This document shows, in pieces, positions 34,802-46,441 of a stretch of 64,000 bases of DNA. Below the pieces are notes generated by a model. It ran no database searches and had not been told where the DNA came from. It was given only the letters and a program-made list of their open reading frames with translations. This DNA is from Stenogyne calaminthoides (Eukaryota > Streptophyta > Magnoliopsida > Lamiales > Lamiaceae): NCBI GenBank assembly GCA_037126765.1, contig JBBCBC010000017.1:19335916-19399915 (forward strand). The letters are read 5' to 3'. Each line of letters starts with the position of its first letter. Position 1 is the first letter of the stretch. Position numbers and translations under genes: made by a program.

Positions 34802-34858
34802 TTGTCTCAAAAACTCAGGCAAATAAAGCACGAAAGAGAAATGCTCGAAAAGATAGCA
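34799..34858 (+). pseudogene. MADS-box gene exon 4
   Basis: 60 bases, acceptor TTTGCAG, donor GCA/GTGTAA. Encodes ILSQKLRQIKHEREMLEKIA, a charged helix typical of the K-like region. In phase with exon 5. Confidence 0.7.
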
Positions 34859-34984
34859 GTGTAATCTCTTGTTCCATTTACTTCCATTACAATTCTTCTT
34901 TCTAATTTTTCTATCTCATTTTATATTATATTATTTTTAATACATACACGTGTCAATTTATGGTAATTTTTTATGTTATAATTT

Positions 34985-35172
34985 CTTTTTTTACAAAGCC
35001 AAAATTTATGATCTATGTCTTCGGTGAATCAGATGCAAAGTGCAATTCATTTGTATTTAACGTGCAACTTATTTTTTTGAAACGTTCAATATATTTACGC
35101 TGAAATATTCAACTTGTTTGATGTAAAATAACTTTAATGTTTTAGAAAATAAAGTTGTACATTTAAAACATT
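34985..35172. mobile_element. Diverged GTGCAA-type MITE
   Basis: AAAGTGCAATTC and AACGTGCAACTT at the left are mirrored by AGTTGTACATTT at the right, and the inner GAAACGTTCAA phrase is shared with the elements at 39444 and 41070. Ends and target duplication are not defined. Confidence 0.35.
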
Positions 35173-35175
35173 ATA

Positions 35176-35418
35176 CTCCCTCCGTCCCAAACTTGTTTTC
35201 CTATTTACCATCATACTCTTTCTCCTGTGAGCGATTTTTGTATTAATTAGTAAATGAAATAATTAGCTGACATGGTAAGAATGGGTATGATAGATGAGTC
35301 TCTTATCTATCATACCCTTCCTTTAAAATTAATTTATCATTTCAATTATTAATACAAAAATTATTCACAAAAACATGTGCAAACAGTAAACAGGAAAACA
35401 AATCTGGGATGAAGGGAA
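35176..35418. mobile_element. Stowaway MITE 1
   Basis: 243 bases starting CTCCCTCCGTCCCA and ending TGGGATGAAGGGAA, flanked by TA on both sides (35174-35175, 35419-35420). The whole unit can fold as a hairpin. In intron 4 of the MADS-box gene. Confidence 0.88.
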
Positions 35419-35420
35419 TA

Positions 35421-36240
35421 TAAGAGTTGCACGAATGGTGCACACACTAGACTTTGTCTATTATTAAATGCACACGACGTATTAAAGGTAATAAAATATG
35501 AGATGAATCACCATATCAAAATAAATAATCTTATATTTTATGCGTTCAAACATTAATATCACATTAATTTTCTTTGTTTGATGTGGGCAATCAATCATCT
35601 ATTGATCATTGGGCCGATTACATTTTACTACATTCACTACTTTGTCTTTGCAACCTACATAATTTTAATTTTTTCATAACTCCTAGCTATAAAATATATC
35701 ATTATTACTCTTATTAATTAAAACTATTATTATAAGTACTCTTAAATGTCCAATCATCATTGTTCATCATTGTTGTTGGCCCCACATCACATTCTCCCAA
35801 CATTTCTCAATTAAAAAATTATTGTATAACCCATCACTAATCACTTGTCAATTATCTCTCTTAATTTCTACCACTCATTCCCAACCATGTAAATTAATTT
35901 AGATGAACACAAATTATTTCATGTAGGATTTGTGTCTATTGTTGGCCCCACTCATCATTGTTCATTTTTCTCTTTATTTTTAAATTTCATGGCTCCACTC
36001 ACAAAATGTTTTTATATTAGAATGTTATTAAAATCGTACTACATATTCTCACATTAAAATGCACAAAAATGTACACTAGACTCAAATGTACACTGACTCA
36101 AATAAATGTATACTCGAAATATGTGCCACATAAGTCTTCCATAATTTATTTTTTAAAAGAAAATCAAAATTAAAAGTAAGCTAAAATTTCAAAATTTTCT
36201 ATTTTTTATTACTAATACATATTACATACAAAAAATGGGG
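35421..36240. other. Intronic sequence without recognised features
   Basis: AT-rich intron 4 sequence. Short phrases such as GTTGGCCCCAC recur (about 35773 and 35942). No gene or RNA seen. Confidence 0.4.
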
Positions 36241-37145
36241 GGTGTAATTACAATTTACTCAATCCAAAAATGTACAATTGTTCAATACAATGTACAATCG
36301 CTCAATATAATATACACGCTTTCAATAAATTACAATGTACAATCGCTCAGTACAATGTACACGCTCTCAATAAATGTACACTCGCTCCAATTGTCCAATC
36401 CCACTTGTTGAAAACCCCCTTTAGATCGCATTATAGTGCTGGAAAAAAATCAAGAACATGAGAGAATCATTATACTGCAATATTAGCCATATCAAATGAC
36501 TTCACAAAAACAAATGAGCCTCTAAAAGCATGTAGATAAATGTAATTATCCTTAGTTTTTGCTTATTTGTCACGGGTGTAATACCATACATAGATGAGAT
36601 GAGACACAAATTACTCTCTAATTTATGAATCAGTTATTAACATTTTTTGACAGATAAATTCTATGAACAAAGATTTTGGAGTAAAACAATCTGAAGAGAG
36701 TGAGTGAAAATAGCAACAAATAAATTCTATGAGCTAACATTTTGGAGTGAAAGAATCAGAAGAGTGTGAGTGGACATATCAACGAAATTGAGGATTTGGG
36801 GGCTTGTAACAAATAAATTATTCTCCTTGACTTGTACTAGAACTTAACATTCTAATTTTGAATCTTTAATTGTTAAAACACCCTTTCTGCAGTCTCTTTC
36901 ATTAGCCAGTTTTTTTATTCAGTATTAGTTCAATCTACCCAAATAATCTCTGCAAATCACCCAAATAATCTTTGCAAATAATCTCTGCAAATCACCCAAA
37001 TCTCTGCAAAAATCTGCAAATCACCCAGATAAAACCCATACCATCGGAGCGCCGAAAATAAACCCCATCTTGGCGACCACTGCTAAATACCAAGGCCCCA
37101 AACACCATAAAATCTCTGCAAAAATACCCCATCTCTGCAAATAAT
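36241..37145. repeat. Short tandem-like repeats in MADS intron 4
   Basis: Around 36270-36385, units of the type ACAATGTACAATCGCTCAA recur four or more times. Around 36945-37150, CTCTGCAAATCACCCAAATA recurs several times. Both arrays are irregular and non-coding; about 550 AT-rich bases lie between them. Confidence 0.55.
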
Positions 37146-37438
37146 CCTGCAAATCACCCATATTCAAAATCATAATCAAATAAAAATAACATTTATATAT
37201 CAAACATACTTACTGGAAAAAAGAAACTCACCCAAGCACGTTGAAGCCATTAACGGCGCTGAAATTGCAGGCGACATAAACAGGGACAAAGAAGAAGTCA
37301 GTTTGTTGTGGGTCAAGTGTTCAGATCTAAAATTCAAAAATAAAAAACATAGATCTGCCGTTCAATATAGATCCCTAAAGTAGCGTAGGTTTGAATACAC
37401 ACGTCGCCGGAATAGATACTTTTACTTTTTTAATAACA

Positions 37439-37726
37439 CTCCCTCCGTCCCAAAATTATTGTCTAGTATTCTATTTTGGGCGTCTTACAATTTTTTGTCC
37501 ACTTTTCTAAAATGGAAAGTTTCATCAATATAAACACCATTCACAATACATATAAATTACACCAATTGTCACTCACTTAACCCCTTACACTTTAACATTT
37601 TATCACTTTTTCACTTTACAATAAAGTTGATTTACCAATTCTACCCTTTATACTTTAACATTTTATCACTTTTTCTTAAAAACCGATCACACAGTAAACC
37701 GGACAATAATTTCGGGATGGAGGGAG
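37439..37726. mobile_element. Stowaway MITE 2
   Basis: 288 bases, CTCCCTCCGTCCCAAAATTA to its complement ending GGGATGGAGGGAG. Right flank TA, left flank CA, so the target duplication is slightly decayed. Subterminal ATTATTGTC / GACAATAAT arms match. Confidence 0.85.
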
Positions 37727-37887
37727 TAACATTTTAGAAGCTTAATTATATATATTATAAGCAGAATGTTTCACATTTAGATATTATATAGAAGTGCTTC
37801 TTAAAACTTCATGTAGTCTCCAAAAAATGCCATGTGCCTTATAATTATTTTAGAAAGGTAATAATATATTTTGGGTTACGACATACT

Positions 37888-37960
37888 CCCTCTCTGTCTA
37901 TCCTAATTTTGATTGTTCACTTTTCGTAAATAGTCGTCCTAATTTTGTTTGGTCATTTCG
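37888..37960. mobile_element. Stowaway-like end fragment
   Basis: CTCCCTCTCTGTCTATCCTAA followed by AATTTTG-TGTTCA-like arms, resembling a Stowaway terminus without a mate nearby. Confidence 0.35.
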
Positions 37961-38179
37961 TAAAATGAAAATAAATCAACTTTCAATATTATTTAGAGAA
38001 AGTTTTGTGTGAAATACTGCACACTAATGTTATGTGCAATACAAAATAAATAAGACAAAAGTTACCTAAATTTTGCGGGTCAAGGCGGCGGGTCGGATCA
38101 AGGCGGGTCGGGTGTGGGCAGTGGGTTCAGGTTGGCGCGGGCGCATATGTATTTATAGAAGGATATCTTTATCAAATAT

Positions 38180-38265
38180 GTGTTGTAGCCTAGTGGTTCA
38201 AATTTGTTGCTAATGAATTAGGTTGCAGGTTCGATTCCTACTGTACACATAATTTTTTTTTTTGT
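38180..38265 (+). mobile_element. tRNA-derived SINE-like sequence
   Basis: A box TAGCCTAGTGGTT (about 38187) and B box GGTTCGATTCC (about 38229), then TACTGTACACATAA and a T run. Spacing and motifs fit a tRNA-type pol III promoter. Same design as the sequence near 29820. Confidence 0.55.
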
Positions 38266-38280
38266 CAATTTTTTGTGTGA

Positions 38281-38873
38281 AAACATGTGTTACTACATGA
38301 ACAAAAAGTGTTACCATATGAAGATAAACGTGTTACCACATAAATAAAACCAGAACAAACGCGAAAAGTAATCTCCAGTCCAAAATTACAGATTTACATA
38401 ATAACTTAATGTGTTACTAGATGAACAAAAGAGTGTTACCCTATGAGCAAAATAGTGTTACTACATGAACAAAAACCAGTACAAACACGAAAAAAATTAT
38501 CAGTATAAAATTACAGATTTATCATAAGGTAACATGGGTCACAAGGTAACACATTATTGTTCATATGGTAACACATGAGTATTCACATAGTATTACGATG
38601 ATATATGAACATTGTTACATATTACTATAAAAACATGTGTTACTACATGAACAAAAAGTGTTACCATATGAAGAAAAATGTGTTACCACATAAACAAAAC
38701 CAGAACAAACGTGAAAAGAAATCCACAGTCCAAAATTACAGATTTACATAACAACTTGATGTGTTACTATATGAACAAAATAGTGTTACCCTATGAGCAA
38801 AAGAGTGTTACTACATGAACAAAAACCAGTAAAAAGCGAAAAAAAATCTTAAGTTTACAGATTTACAGAACTG
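38281..38873. repeat. Direct duplication, period 350
   Basis: Copies at 38281-38523 and 38631-38873 share about 90 percent identity. Each is itself built from short phrases like GTGTTACTACATGAACAAAA, repeated with variations about five times. Confidence 0.85.
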
Positions 38874-39221
38874 TGTGAAAAGAGTGCATAAGGATCTGAA
38901 TTTCATCACACACTTTGTATTGAGGGGTAATACAAACACCACACACATATTCTCTCTTCTTCTCGCATAATTCATACCAAAATTCAAATTGAACAATCTT
39001 ATTTCATCCAATAATCGGAGCAAGAAAGAAAATTAGGGCATGAATGAGGAAGAAGAAAGCCCATGAGATTCGTCAGAAGAGAAGAGGAAGAAGAGGAAAA
39101 CTGACCGCGTCCGGCTGCGCAAACGAGAAAGAAGATAAAGAAGCCCATTGACCCACCAATAATCTGCCCTAAAACCCGGTTCCCCTGACCGCGAGAAAAA
39201 AAAAACCCAATTGCACATATC

Positions 39222-39247
39222 ACTTGTATGCAATATTGCATACAAGT
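39222..39247. repeat. 26-bp perfect palindrome
   Basis: ACTTGTATGCAAT and its exact reverse complement ATTGCATACAAGT abut without a spacer, at the right end of the inverted-repeat element. Confidence 0.85.
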
Positions 39248-39419
39248 TTTTGTCTATTATTTAATACTATTATTTCTCTCCACCAAACCCATTTTACACC
39301 ATTTAATTCTATTATTTTCCTCAACCAAACCCACTTTACCCACTTTACACCATTTAATATTATTATCTCATACTTTTTCTTAATCTCCGTGTCTACATTA
39401 ACCGAATAATAAAAAATAG

Positions 39420-39432
39420 GACGGAGGGAGTA
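39420..39432. mobile_element. Single Stowaway-type terminus
   Basis: GGACGGAGGGAG followed by TAATAT. The matching left terminus is not visible upstream, so this is an isolated end. Confidence 0.35.
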
Positions 39433-39443
39433 ATATATTGATG

Positions 39444-39660
39444 GGTGGAACCTGTGCACCAGGTACATCGTGCACTCTATATTGTAATTTTAAGAACTTG
39501 CAACATGTTGCACTGAAACTTACGACTTGTTACACTGAAACGTGAAACACATGTTCATAAATCATAGTTGCACGTTTAGGTGTTACAATTAGTGCAATAA
39601 ATTGTAAATTTCCAAAAGACACTATAAAATATACGGAACACCTGTCGCATATATACAAGA
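39444..39660. mobile_element. GTGCAC-type palindromic MITE
   Basis: The left arm CACCAGGTACATCGTGCACTC...TATTGTAATTTT is mirrored at the right by AAAAGACACTATAAAATATA...GGAACACCTG. Shares inner phrases (AACTTGCAACATG, GTTGCAC) with the elements at 41070 and 51047. Borders approximate. Confidence 0.5.
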
Positions 39661-40129
39661 TCTATGATTATTAACTATATGTTAATGTTAATATTTATGT
39701 TATTTAATACAAGTAACACATTATAGTTCTTTTTTTTTTTAAAGATGAAATATTATTTAAAAAAGTAAATGTCTTGTATGCATCATGCCAGTTGCCCCAT
39801 GGAACTAATGTGTACATTTTAAATGCATTAATTATTTTAAAAAAAACTAATTATTTAATTGAAGAGTATAAGTTATTTTATTTAAAAAATAATAATTGTA
39901 CACCATTGTCTCTTTGCAACTGATACACAAGAAATCAACTGATCAATTAAAAACTAATAGGATTTCTGAAGTCGATTGAATATTGTTGTTCAAATTTATT
40001 ATAGTTTGTATTTTTAAAATGTATTAGTTGTTTTAAAAAAAATAGTACTAAGTTATTTAACAAAAGAATATTAAGTATTTTATTAATAATCCGTAAAATT
40101 TATACTTGAAATTTATTAATTTATTTCAG
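39661..40129 (+). other. End of MADS intron 4
   Basis: AT-rich, ends in the acceptor TTATTTCAG at 40129. Nothing else recognised. Confidence 0.5.
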
Positions 40130-40203
40130 GAGCTTCAAGAAAAATTGAATAAAATTAAGAGGCGACAACGCGAGGTGAAGGAGAAAATGGGGTTAGGATT
40201 CTG
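40130..40203 (+). pseudogene. MADS-box gene exon 5
   Basis: 74 bases, acceptor TTTCAG, donor TTCTG/GTGAAG. Encodes ELQEKLNKIKRRQREVKEKM then GLGF and the start of W: a basic coiled-coil helix. In phase with exons 4 and 6. Confidence 0.72.
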
Positions 40204-40862
40204 GTGAAGTCTCTTATATACACCAATTGAATTGGTGTTTATTTTTAATTTTTTTTGGTGTTTAAGTAATTTTGAAAAGAATTATAGTTATGTAATAAGA
40301 ATCAAATAAAGTCTTTTATTTGATTTTCTGTAACTAGTATTAGTTGTAACAAGGAAAGGTATTAGTTACACTGTTCTATAGTATCCGTGGTTAGAAGGAA
40401 TAGTTATAAACAGCTTTATCATCTTAAGTTAGTCAAACTTATTTTTGACTGACTAACTGATAAGTTAGTTAGGATCAGTTAGCATTTCTTTTTCCTTTAT
40501 ATTGTTCTTTCTTCATTCTTTGTAAACACTTTTCGATCTATGAAATCCAATCTACAATTTCTCTTCATGAAATCTCATAGAATCATCATTATGCACAATT
40601 GGTGCACATGAAATGAACTCAAGTAATTTTTACAGTATTTTGTCAAAAGGTTTTTAATTTTTTCGCTAATCAAATTATAGTTATGCACAATTGGTGCACA
40701 TGAAATGAACTCAAGTAGTTTTTCTCCATTGTCCATAACTTTATTTTTCTGAATTATAATAATCAAATGCGTACGTATACTCATATTTAAGTAAATAACA
40801 TAACATATAAAGTGATTTACTTAATGTGTTAACAATTTTGCTGCAATTTCTTTCTTTGGCAG
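40204..40862 (+). other. MADS intron 5
   Basis: AT-rich. A phrase ATGCACAATTGGTGCACATGAAATGAACTCAAGTA-type is present twice (about 40592 and 40683), a direct repeat of about 35 bases with period 91. No gene seen. Confidence 0.5.
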
Positions 40863-40960
40863 GTATTATAAACCTAATGTTGAGAAAATCAATTCGGTTG
40901 TTGAAGCTGGTACTTACCAACAGTACCTCGCAAGTGCCATTCAGCGCATACAACTCAAAT
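40863..40960 (+). pseudogene. MADS-box gene exon 6
   Basis: 98 bases, acceptor TTTGGCAG, donor AAAT/GTATGT. Encodes YYKPNVEKINSVVEAG, TYQQYLAS and AIQRIQLK. The aromatic-P-x-x-x-x-INSV pattern is what makes the MIKC* comparison attractive. Confidence 0.75.
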
Positions 40961-41069
40961 GTATGTATTACGTGATATATAATATCATTCCTCATTGAGT
41001 TATTTATTCTTTGGTTTTAGTAATATTGATGTTGGAGGATGAAATACTTATTATTAATGTTAGGCTTCA

Positions 41070-41335
41070 AGTGAAAAATGTCTCCAATTTATTAAGAAAG
41101 AACTTGTTCCTAAATAATTTCATGTGCACCAGAATACCGTGCAACTCAAGAGTTTTTTTTTTTTTTTAAAACGTGCAACTTTATTTTCTTGAAACATTCA
41201 ACTTATTTACATTGAAACACTCAACTTAACGTTTCAATGTAAACAAATTAAATTGTTCAGAAAAATAAGTTGTAAGTTTAAAAAATACATTTAAGTTGCA
41301 CCGTGCAACTGGTGCATATAAGACATTTTCTTAGG
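41070..41335. mobile_element. GTGCAC-type palindromic MITE
   Basis: Left ATGTGCACCAGAATACCGTGCAAC and right GTTGCACCGTGCAACTGGTGCATA arms are reverse complements. Outer AAAATGTCT / AGACATTTT also match, with about 30 extra bases between the parts on the left. It sits in intron 6 of the MADS-box gene. Confidence 0.6.
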
Positions 41336-41436
41336 CAAAGGCTCTATAGAGCCCAATTAGTAACAAACACTAATCTTACTGGACCACAATAAATAGAAGG
41401 AGACCGATTTTGTGCACTCACTCATTCCCTTTTCAG

Positions 41437-41459
41437 GTAAGGATGTGAAAGGAGAATGA
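41437..41459 (+). pseudogene. MADS-box gene exon 7 with stop
   Basis: Acceptor CCTTTTCAG. With the single base carried from exon 6 it encodes CKDVKGE and TGA at 41457-41459. The 3' untranslated region follows. Confidence 0.6.
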
Positions 41460-41504
41460 AGGTGGATTCGAGCCTTCGGCCTTGGAAGCGGCACAACCCC
41501 TTTA

Positions 41505-41697
41505 ATTATGATTTATGAACTTAGATTTTGTTTAATGTTGTTATAAACTTTCGTGTATTACTATGAGGTCCGTTGTATGGACCTTATGGTATATTTAGTT
41601 ATGTTTTATGAACTTAGGCTTTGTTTAGTACTGTTATAAACTTTCATGTATTACTGTGAGGTACATTGTATGGACCTTATGGTATATTTAGTTTTCC
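41505..41697. repeat. 93-bp direct duplication in the 3' untranslated region
   Basis: Two diverged copies of a unit with TTTATGAACTTAG (41512 and 41605), ending TATGGACCTTATGGTATATTTAG. They follow the MADS stop by about 50 bases. Confidence 0.8.
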
Positions 41698-41929
41698 ATT
41701 GCTACTACTTTAACTATTTATGAATTTTTGTGACAAGTCACATTTGCTTTTGAATGTTGTACTTGTTTGGGTTTTATTTTCAAAAAATATGGATAGTATG
41801 TTGAGAATAGAAACATCCCTTTGTAATGCCTTGAAAAAGCTAGTGTTTTTCACAAGATGTCCATTGAAAGATAGAAGTTTTTACCCAAAATCACTAATAC
41901 AAATTTGACTTTGCACAGCTGTTAAAAAT

Positions 41930-42230
41930 AACCTTAGACAGCGGTTATAAGGTATTGTCCAAGTAACAGCTGTCTAAGCTTAGACAGCTGTTAAAAAATC
42001 GTTGTCTAAAAAAAGGAGTTAGACAGCGGTTTTGAACCGCTGTGCAAGATTGCGGCTTAGACAACGGTTTCGAACCGCTGTGCAAGATTGCAGCTTAGAC
42101 AGCGGTTTTCAATCGCTGTCCAAATTCCTCCTTTGGACTGTGGTTTTTTTCAACCGCTGCCTAATATATTTTTTTTATAATATTTTTTTATTAGATTGGA
42201 TAGACAGCGGTTTATAACCGCTGTCCAATA
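41930..42230. repeat. CACTA subterminal repeats, left end
   Basis: At least five palindromic units of the form GACAGCGGTT-(N4-6)-AACCGCTGTC, for example at about 42020, 42060, 42100 and 42203. In En/Spm such arrays bind the small TnpA-type protein. Confidence 0.85.
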
Positions 42231-42689
42231 ACTAATTTCTTTTTATAATTATTTTATATTTTAAGAATTCTGTTTATACAAAACCAAAACCAAAAAGCAA
42301 AACTTATACACTATAATATATATACGTCCAATACCAAAACATCAAATAAATAAACATACACATCATGAAATAAATAAACATACACATCATAAACATACGT
42401 GCAATACACCAAAAACATGAAATATCATCACAAATATATAAGTTAATTACATGCTACCAAAAGTTGTACCACTAGAGAATACAAGAATCGATTGTAAAAG
42501 TACCCCGTCCAATCTCTTTTCCATTTCCCCAATCTTTTGTTGGAGTAAGAATGGAGCGAACGTTCATAGACAAACTGCAAACAACGATCAATCAATATAC
42601 TTAGATATATAGTATGAATTTTTATTCAATCAATAATAATTTAAATAAATTGATAAATTGACTTACATTGTAAGGAATGGTCGTTCGAG

Positions 42690-44330
42690 AAGTGCGGATT
42701 ATATCTTCAATGTAGCAACACACAAAATGTCCACAATGGTTACAATCTTGTTACCTCGGAACCTGTTGATTAGCAATTATAATCACGTATTATAATTATG
42801 ATTATTTTCTATTAATTTGATAATTTACTAAATTAAATTTACCTTAATGTTTGTCCACTTCACTTTATTGAAATTAGATCTTGAGTCTTGATTCGGAAGG
42901 CGACTCCGATACATCGTCATCACACTATTATTATTATAATTAAAAAATAAAAATAGATTAAATATGCATAATTTTAAAAGTAAAACAAATAATTATATTA
43001 GAATATTAAAAATTAACTTACGCTTCCATATATGACATGAGATCAGGGCGATTTGCAACCACCCCATCCATAGCTGGGTCCATAAAATACACAATTAATG
43101 TATTCATGTTTATGGCGACCAACACCCAATGTTTCCTATATTATATTAAGAATATTAAAATTAACTGAAAATTTAACATATGTGCAAATATTATATTATG
43201 AATACAAATTTTCAATTTTTTTTTTTTTTAATATTTATTTTATAAACGAATGCATATGACAAGTAATAACATAAAGCCACACATTTGTTGACCAAAAATC
43301 CACTTCCCTTCATGGTCTCTCCCCAATCAGGATAATTCCTCACGGGAAAGATATTTACCGTTCACACAACTATACCCTCCATGGATTGCCCTATCACCCA
43401 ATAAAAACTTAACACACCAACCGGGGGGGAGACGTTTTCCAATACATTCCACTACCTCACCCAAATATCTTTAACCAACATACGCTAATTAATATTTAAA
43501 AAAAAATTAAACTATATAGAAAGTAAAATATTACTTGAGAATTAGTAAACACATACCGAGGTAAAAGGTTATGGTGGTTGCACTCAAACACTTCGTCACG
43601 TCGTCAAGACTTCAAGCACATGCTCCTTAATCATGTATTCATCAAAGCACTTCATCGATAAAAAAGTGAGCAAGCATGGGAATTGTGATTCATCGGTATT
43701 GAAAGCATTGACGATACCATCATGCTCACCGTAATCTATACAAAGAAGTCGATGATCTAAGTCTCCATGCAAGGGATAACCAAGTCTCACGCTGCGCACC
43801 AATAATGGAGTCTCTCGTTCTTGATCCTCTCGACTTCCTCGTCTACACCCATCTTGATTTTTGTTTAGCCTTTTTCCGTGGTGTTATCCGTAAAATTAGC
43901 TTCATAAAACCTGAAGTTGATTGTTTTGCATAATTAATCAAAACTAATTTGAAACATTATTTAGAACGACAAATAAGATAATGAACTTTAATAACATATA
44001 TTTTACCTTCATGGTGAGAGAGACCAACTTGCTTTCGCCATTCGATGAATGAAAAACAAAGTGACCTTTTGAACAACCCGCCGATGCTCCAATGGTCCCG
44101 ACTGAAAACCCATCATCTATTGGTTTTGATTGGTGCATATAAAAACAAAATCCCTTCCTCTTGTCCGAAGCTCACGGGTACATCGAATGCATATGTGACT
44201 CTCAGTGGTTCGGAAATCGTGAGTGAGGGGACGACCATGAATCATTCCACAGAGCTATTGTTTACCGCAACGTTATCATGTGGCCCTGACCAACCGGGAG
44301 TAGGATCCTCCAAATAAAAAGGTAGCAAAA
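42690..44330 (-). pseudogene. CACTA second gene with Ulp1-like cysteine protease domain (degenerate)
   Basis: On the minus strand near 43135-43030 the frame reads RKHWVLVAINMNTLIVYFMD, with the catalytic-type histidine in KHW and aspartate in YFMD, followed by PAMDGVVANRPDLMSYM. Near 42766-42690 it reads QVPR, a stop, QDCNHCGHFVCCYIEDII, where HCGHFV matches the C48 protease cysteine motif. Minus frames at 43800-43600 (GDLDHRLLCIDYGEHDG) and 44140-43945 are further exon-like pieces. Ulp1-like domains are known in second genes of plant CACTA elements. Stops and short indels throughout show decay. Confidence 0.6.
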
Positions 44331-46440
44331 GGTTTGGGTATAAGTTGTTTGGTTTCAACTAGGGTGAAGATATTTAGTTAGAAAAATTTTAATATACTAG
44401 TCTTTAATTAAAACAAATTTCTTGCGTTCTTGACATGTCCGATAATTTCACGAGACATTTTGAAATGCATCAATGAAGTTGAATATTACCCTAGCATCAT
44501 ATTCAAAAACATAATCTTCCATCTTTGTCCTTTTGCACTATTTTTATGTCCGTACCATATATGTTCCACTCGGCGACATCCCGCGGACTCTATCTTCTCT
44601 CGGACCTCAAAAGTTCCATCACTATTCATCGTTTTTCATCGCTTTGAAACATGGCAACTTTCACTTCATTCGAAAGTTTTCCCACCATATTCATGGTTTT
44701 CTGCAAGACCGGTGTCATCGCCAATGATGTCTTCACACGCCATATCCAAAAGATTGGCCATTCGATGTCGATTCGGGATGCTTTCTTCGACGACCTATAG
44801 CGAATCGCCCAAGCAGATCATCATCTTGATTAATCTTTGAGGTCGGAGGCGTCATGATCTCGAGATATATCGCTCCTAAATCACAAAAGATTATTATTTA
44901 ATTATTTGTTTAGAAATAATAGTTTGTAATTAAAAATAAATTAATTGATAGAAATTTTAACGCTTCATCAATGATATATGCGTTGTGTATCTAAACAACA
45001 CACTTGGGGATCGAAATATTCCACCTCGCTGGTTTGAGTCTTTCTTTAACCAACATACGCTAGCTTGAAATAACTCGAAAATTGTAAACACAACGAGGTA
45101 AAAGGTTATGGTGGTTGCACACAAACCTTTTTCTTTTTTTTTGCTTCTAATTTCATCAAAAAGACTCGATAGTGATGAATGTGTCCCTTTATTAGATATA
45201 TTAAAAGTGAATATATAAAAAAAAACCAAGTCTACGCGCAAAGTTAGGATCTTGGTCTCACCAAATTTTCCCTTATGCTTGCAATAACCTTTTTAGGAAG
45301 ATCCAACGATATCATATTTTACCTCCATCGCCTTAGCTTGTTCCAATTGTGACGATCTTGTCTTACTTTGATTCTAAATCAAAATCATTCCATAATAGAA
45401 ATATGACATCGCAGCATTAGGAATAAAGGAAATGACATTGATAAATTTTAATATACTAGAAAAAACAAATCATCACAGGAGACATTTTGAAATGCTTTAC
45501 GCAAAACAAACTCCTCCCAAAGACGGGGCTACCATAGGGCTATCCTCATTTTGCCAACAAGGCAACTTTTCACGTCTACCCACCAAATTCATGGTAGTAA
45601 TGACCCCAATGATAGGGTCTCGTGTGTTTTTTTTCTTAGCCAAGACCATCAAGAAAATTCTTGGCCATTACCCCAACTCACAAAAAAGATTATTATTTAA
45701 TTAAGTTATTTTTGTAATTAAATTTTGAATGGTCAAGGCCGAGAAATGTAGTCTTTATGGTATATAACATAACAATTTAGTAAATTTAGTAATCATACAA
45801 CAACTTTCATAAAAAGCATATAATTAACATACCGAAAGTTAGTCCCTTTGGAAGAACACTTCCTTCAAATTTGTTCGCGATTTGTCTTACTTTGATTCTG
45901 GGTCCTTGGTTGGCGTGACGAATAGGGATAACTTGATCCCGAAAATCATCACCAAAGCCCTAAGGTAGAAGGACAACTTATCCTCACACTTTTTCTATTG
46001 GTAATGCCCATACTCATTGAATGATAAATTCTTGCAATAACATAGTATTTAATTAGGTTCAACGATCAATCAATATAATTATAATTTCAATCATACAACA
46101 ATTGTAATAAAATTACGAAAGTGTTTTCCCTTCAAATTTGCTTTGAGCTCTCTTCAAAGAAGCCATCTCTCCGATTACTATACCCCTCTTCTCACACTTT
46201 TTCCTCCCATACTCATTGAATGATAAGCTAACATGGTATTTAATTATTCAACGATCAATCACCGTTTCCCAAGTCATCAGATGATGTCGATCATATGCTT
46301 CTCCTCCATATAATCTCCATGATTATCTCCATGATAATCTCCATCATCTCTATAATCTCCATCATCTCCGGGATAGGGCAAATAAGACATGATCCTGTAA
46401 AGCAGAAGAAACAACATTTAATAAACAAAAAGAAACAACA
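44331..46440 (-). other. CACTA interior between the two genes
   Basis: No domain recognised. Short exon-like pieces on the minus strand are scattered, and a few phrases (for example AAAGGTTATGGTGGTTGCAC at 43564 and 45101) are shared between this stretch and the Ulp1-like region, pointing to an internal duplication. Confidence 0.4.
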
Positions 46441-46441
46441 T

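Larger units (their letters stand above)
38004..39247. mobile_element. Inverted-repeat element with internal duplication
   Basis: The left end (TTTGTGTGAAATACTGCACA, to TTATGTGCAAT) and the reverse complement of the right end (TTGTATGCAATATTGCATAC, to ATATGTGCAAT) align over about 36 bases. The interior holds a GC-rich block at the left, a SINE-like sequence, a 350-bp-period duplication, and a UTR-like GC-richer block at the right (39000-39190). No clear target duplication was found, so this is tentative. Confidence 0.4.
25794..41459 (+). pseudogene. MADS-box transcription factor gene (degenerate, probably MIKC*-like)
   Basis: MADS proteins bind CArG DNA as dimers in the nucleus. Exon 1 starts MAQKKAD; after a one-base A insertion in the A8 run (about 25818-25825) it reads KKIENPASRQVTYTK and EAIIKKAKDL, then a stop and an insertion, then SVLSDTDLGLILLSP and FASNGR. 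This is a complete MADS domain in parts. Six more exons follow at 34319-34365, 34583-34601, 34799-34858, 40130-40203, 40863-40960 and 41437-41459, all with GT-AG borders. The last six join in one open frame: FVDKPDQLKEG, EILSQKLRQIKHEREMLEKI, a charged helix, GFWYYKPNVEKINSV and IQRIQLK to TGA. The join of exons 1 and 2 is out of phase by one base. The C-terminal half resembles the intervening and K-like part of MIKC* proteins from memory. The gene may be a pseudogene, or exon 1 may be a damaged allele. Confidence 0.78.

Noticed and set aside
43944..44317. Independent small genes near 44 kb on both strands
   Set aside because: They lie inside the CACTA element within its degenerate second gene and show no separate signals.
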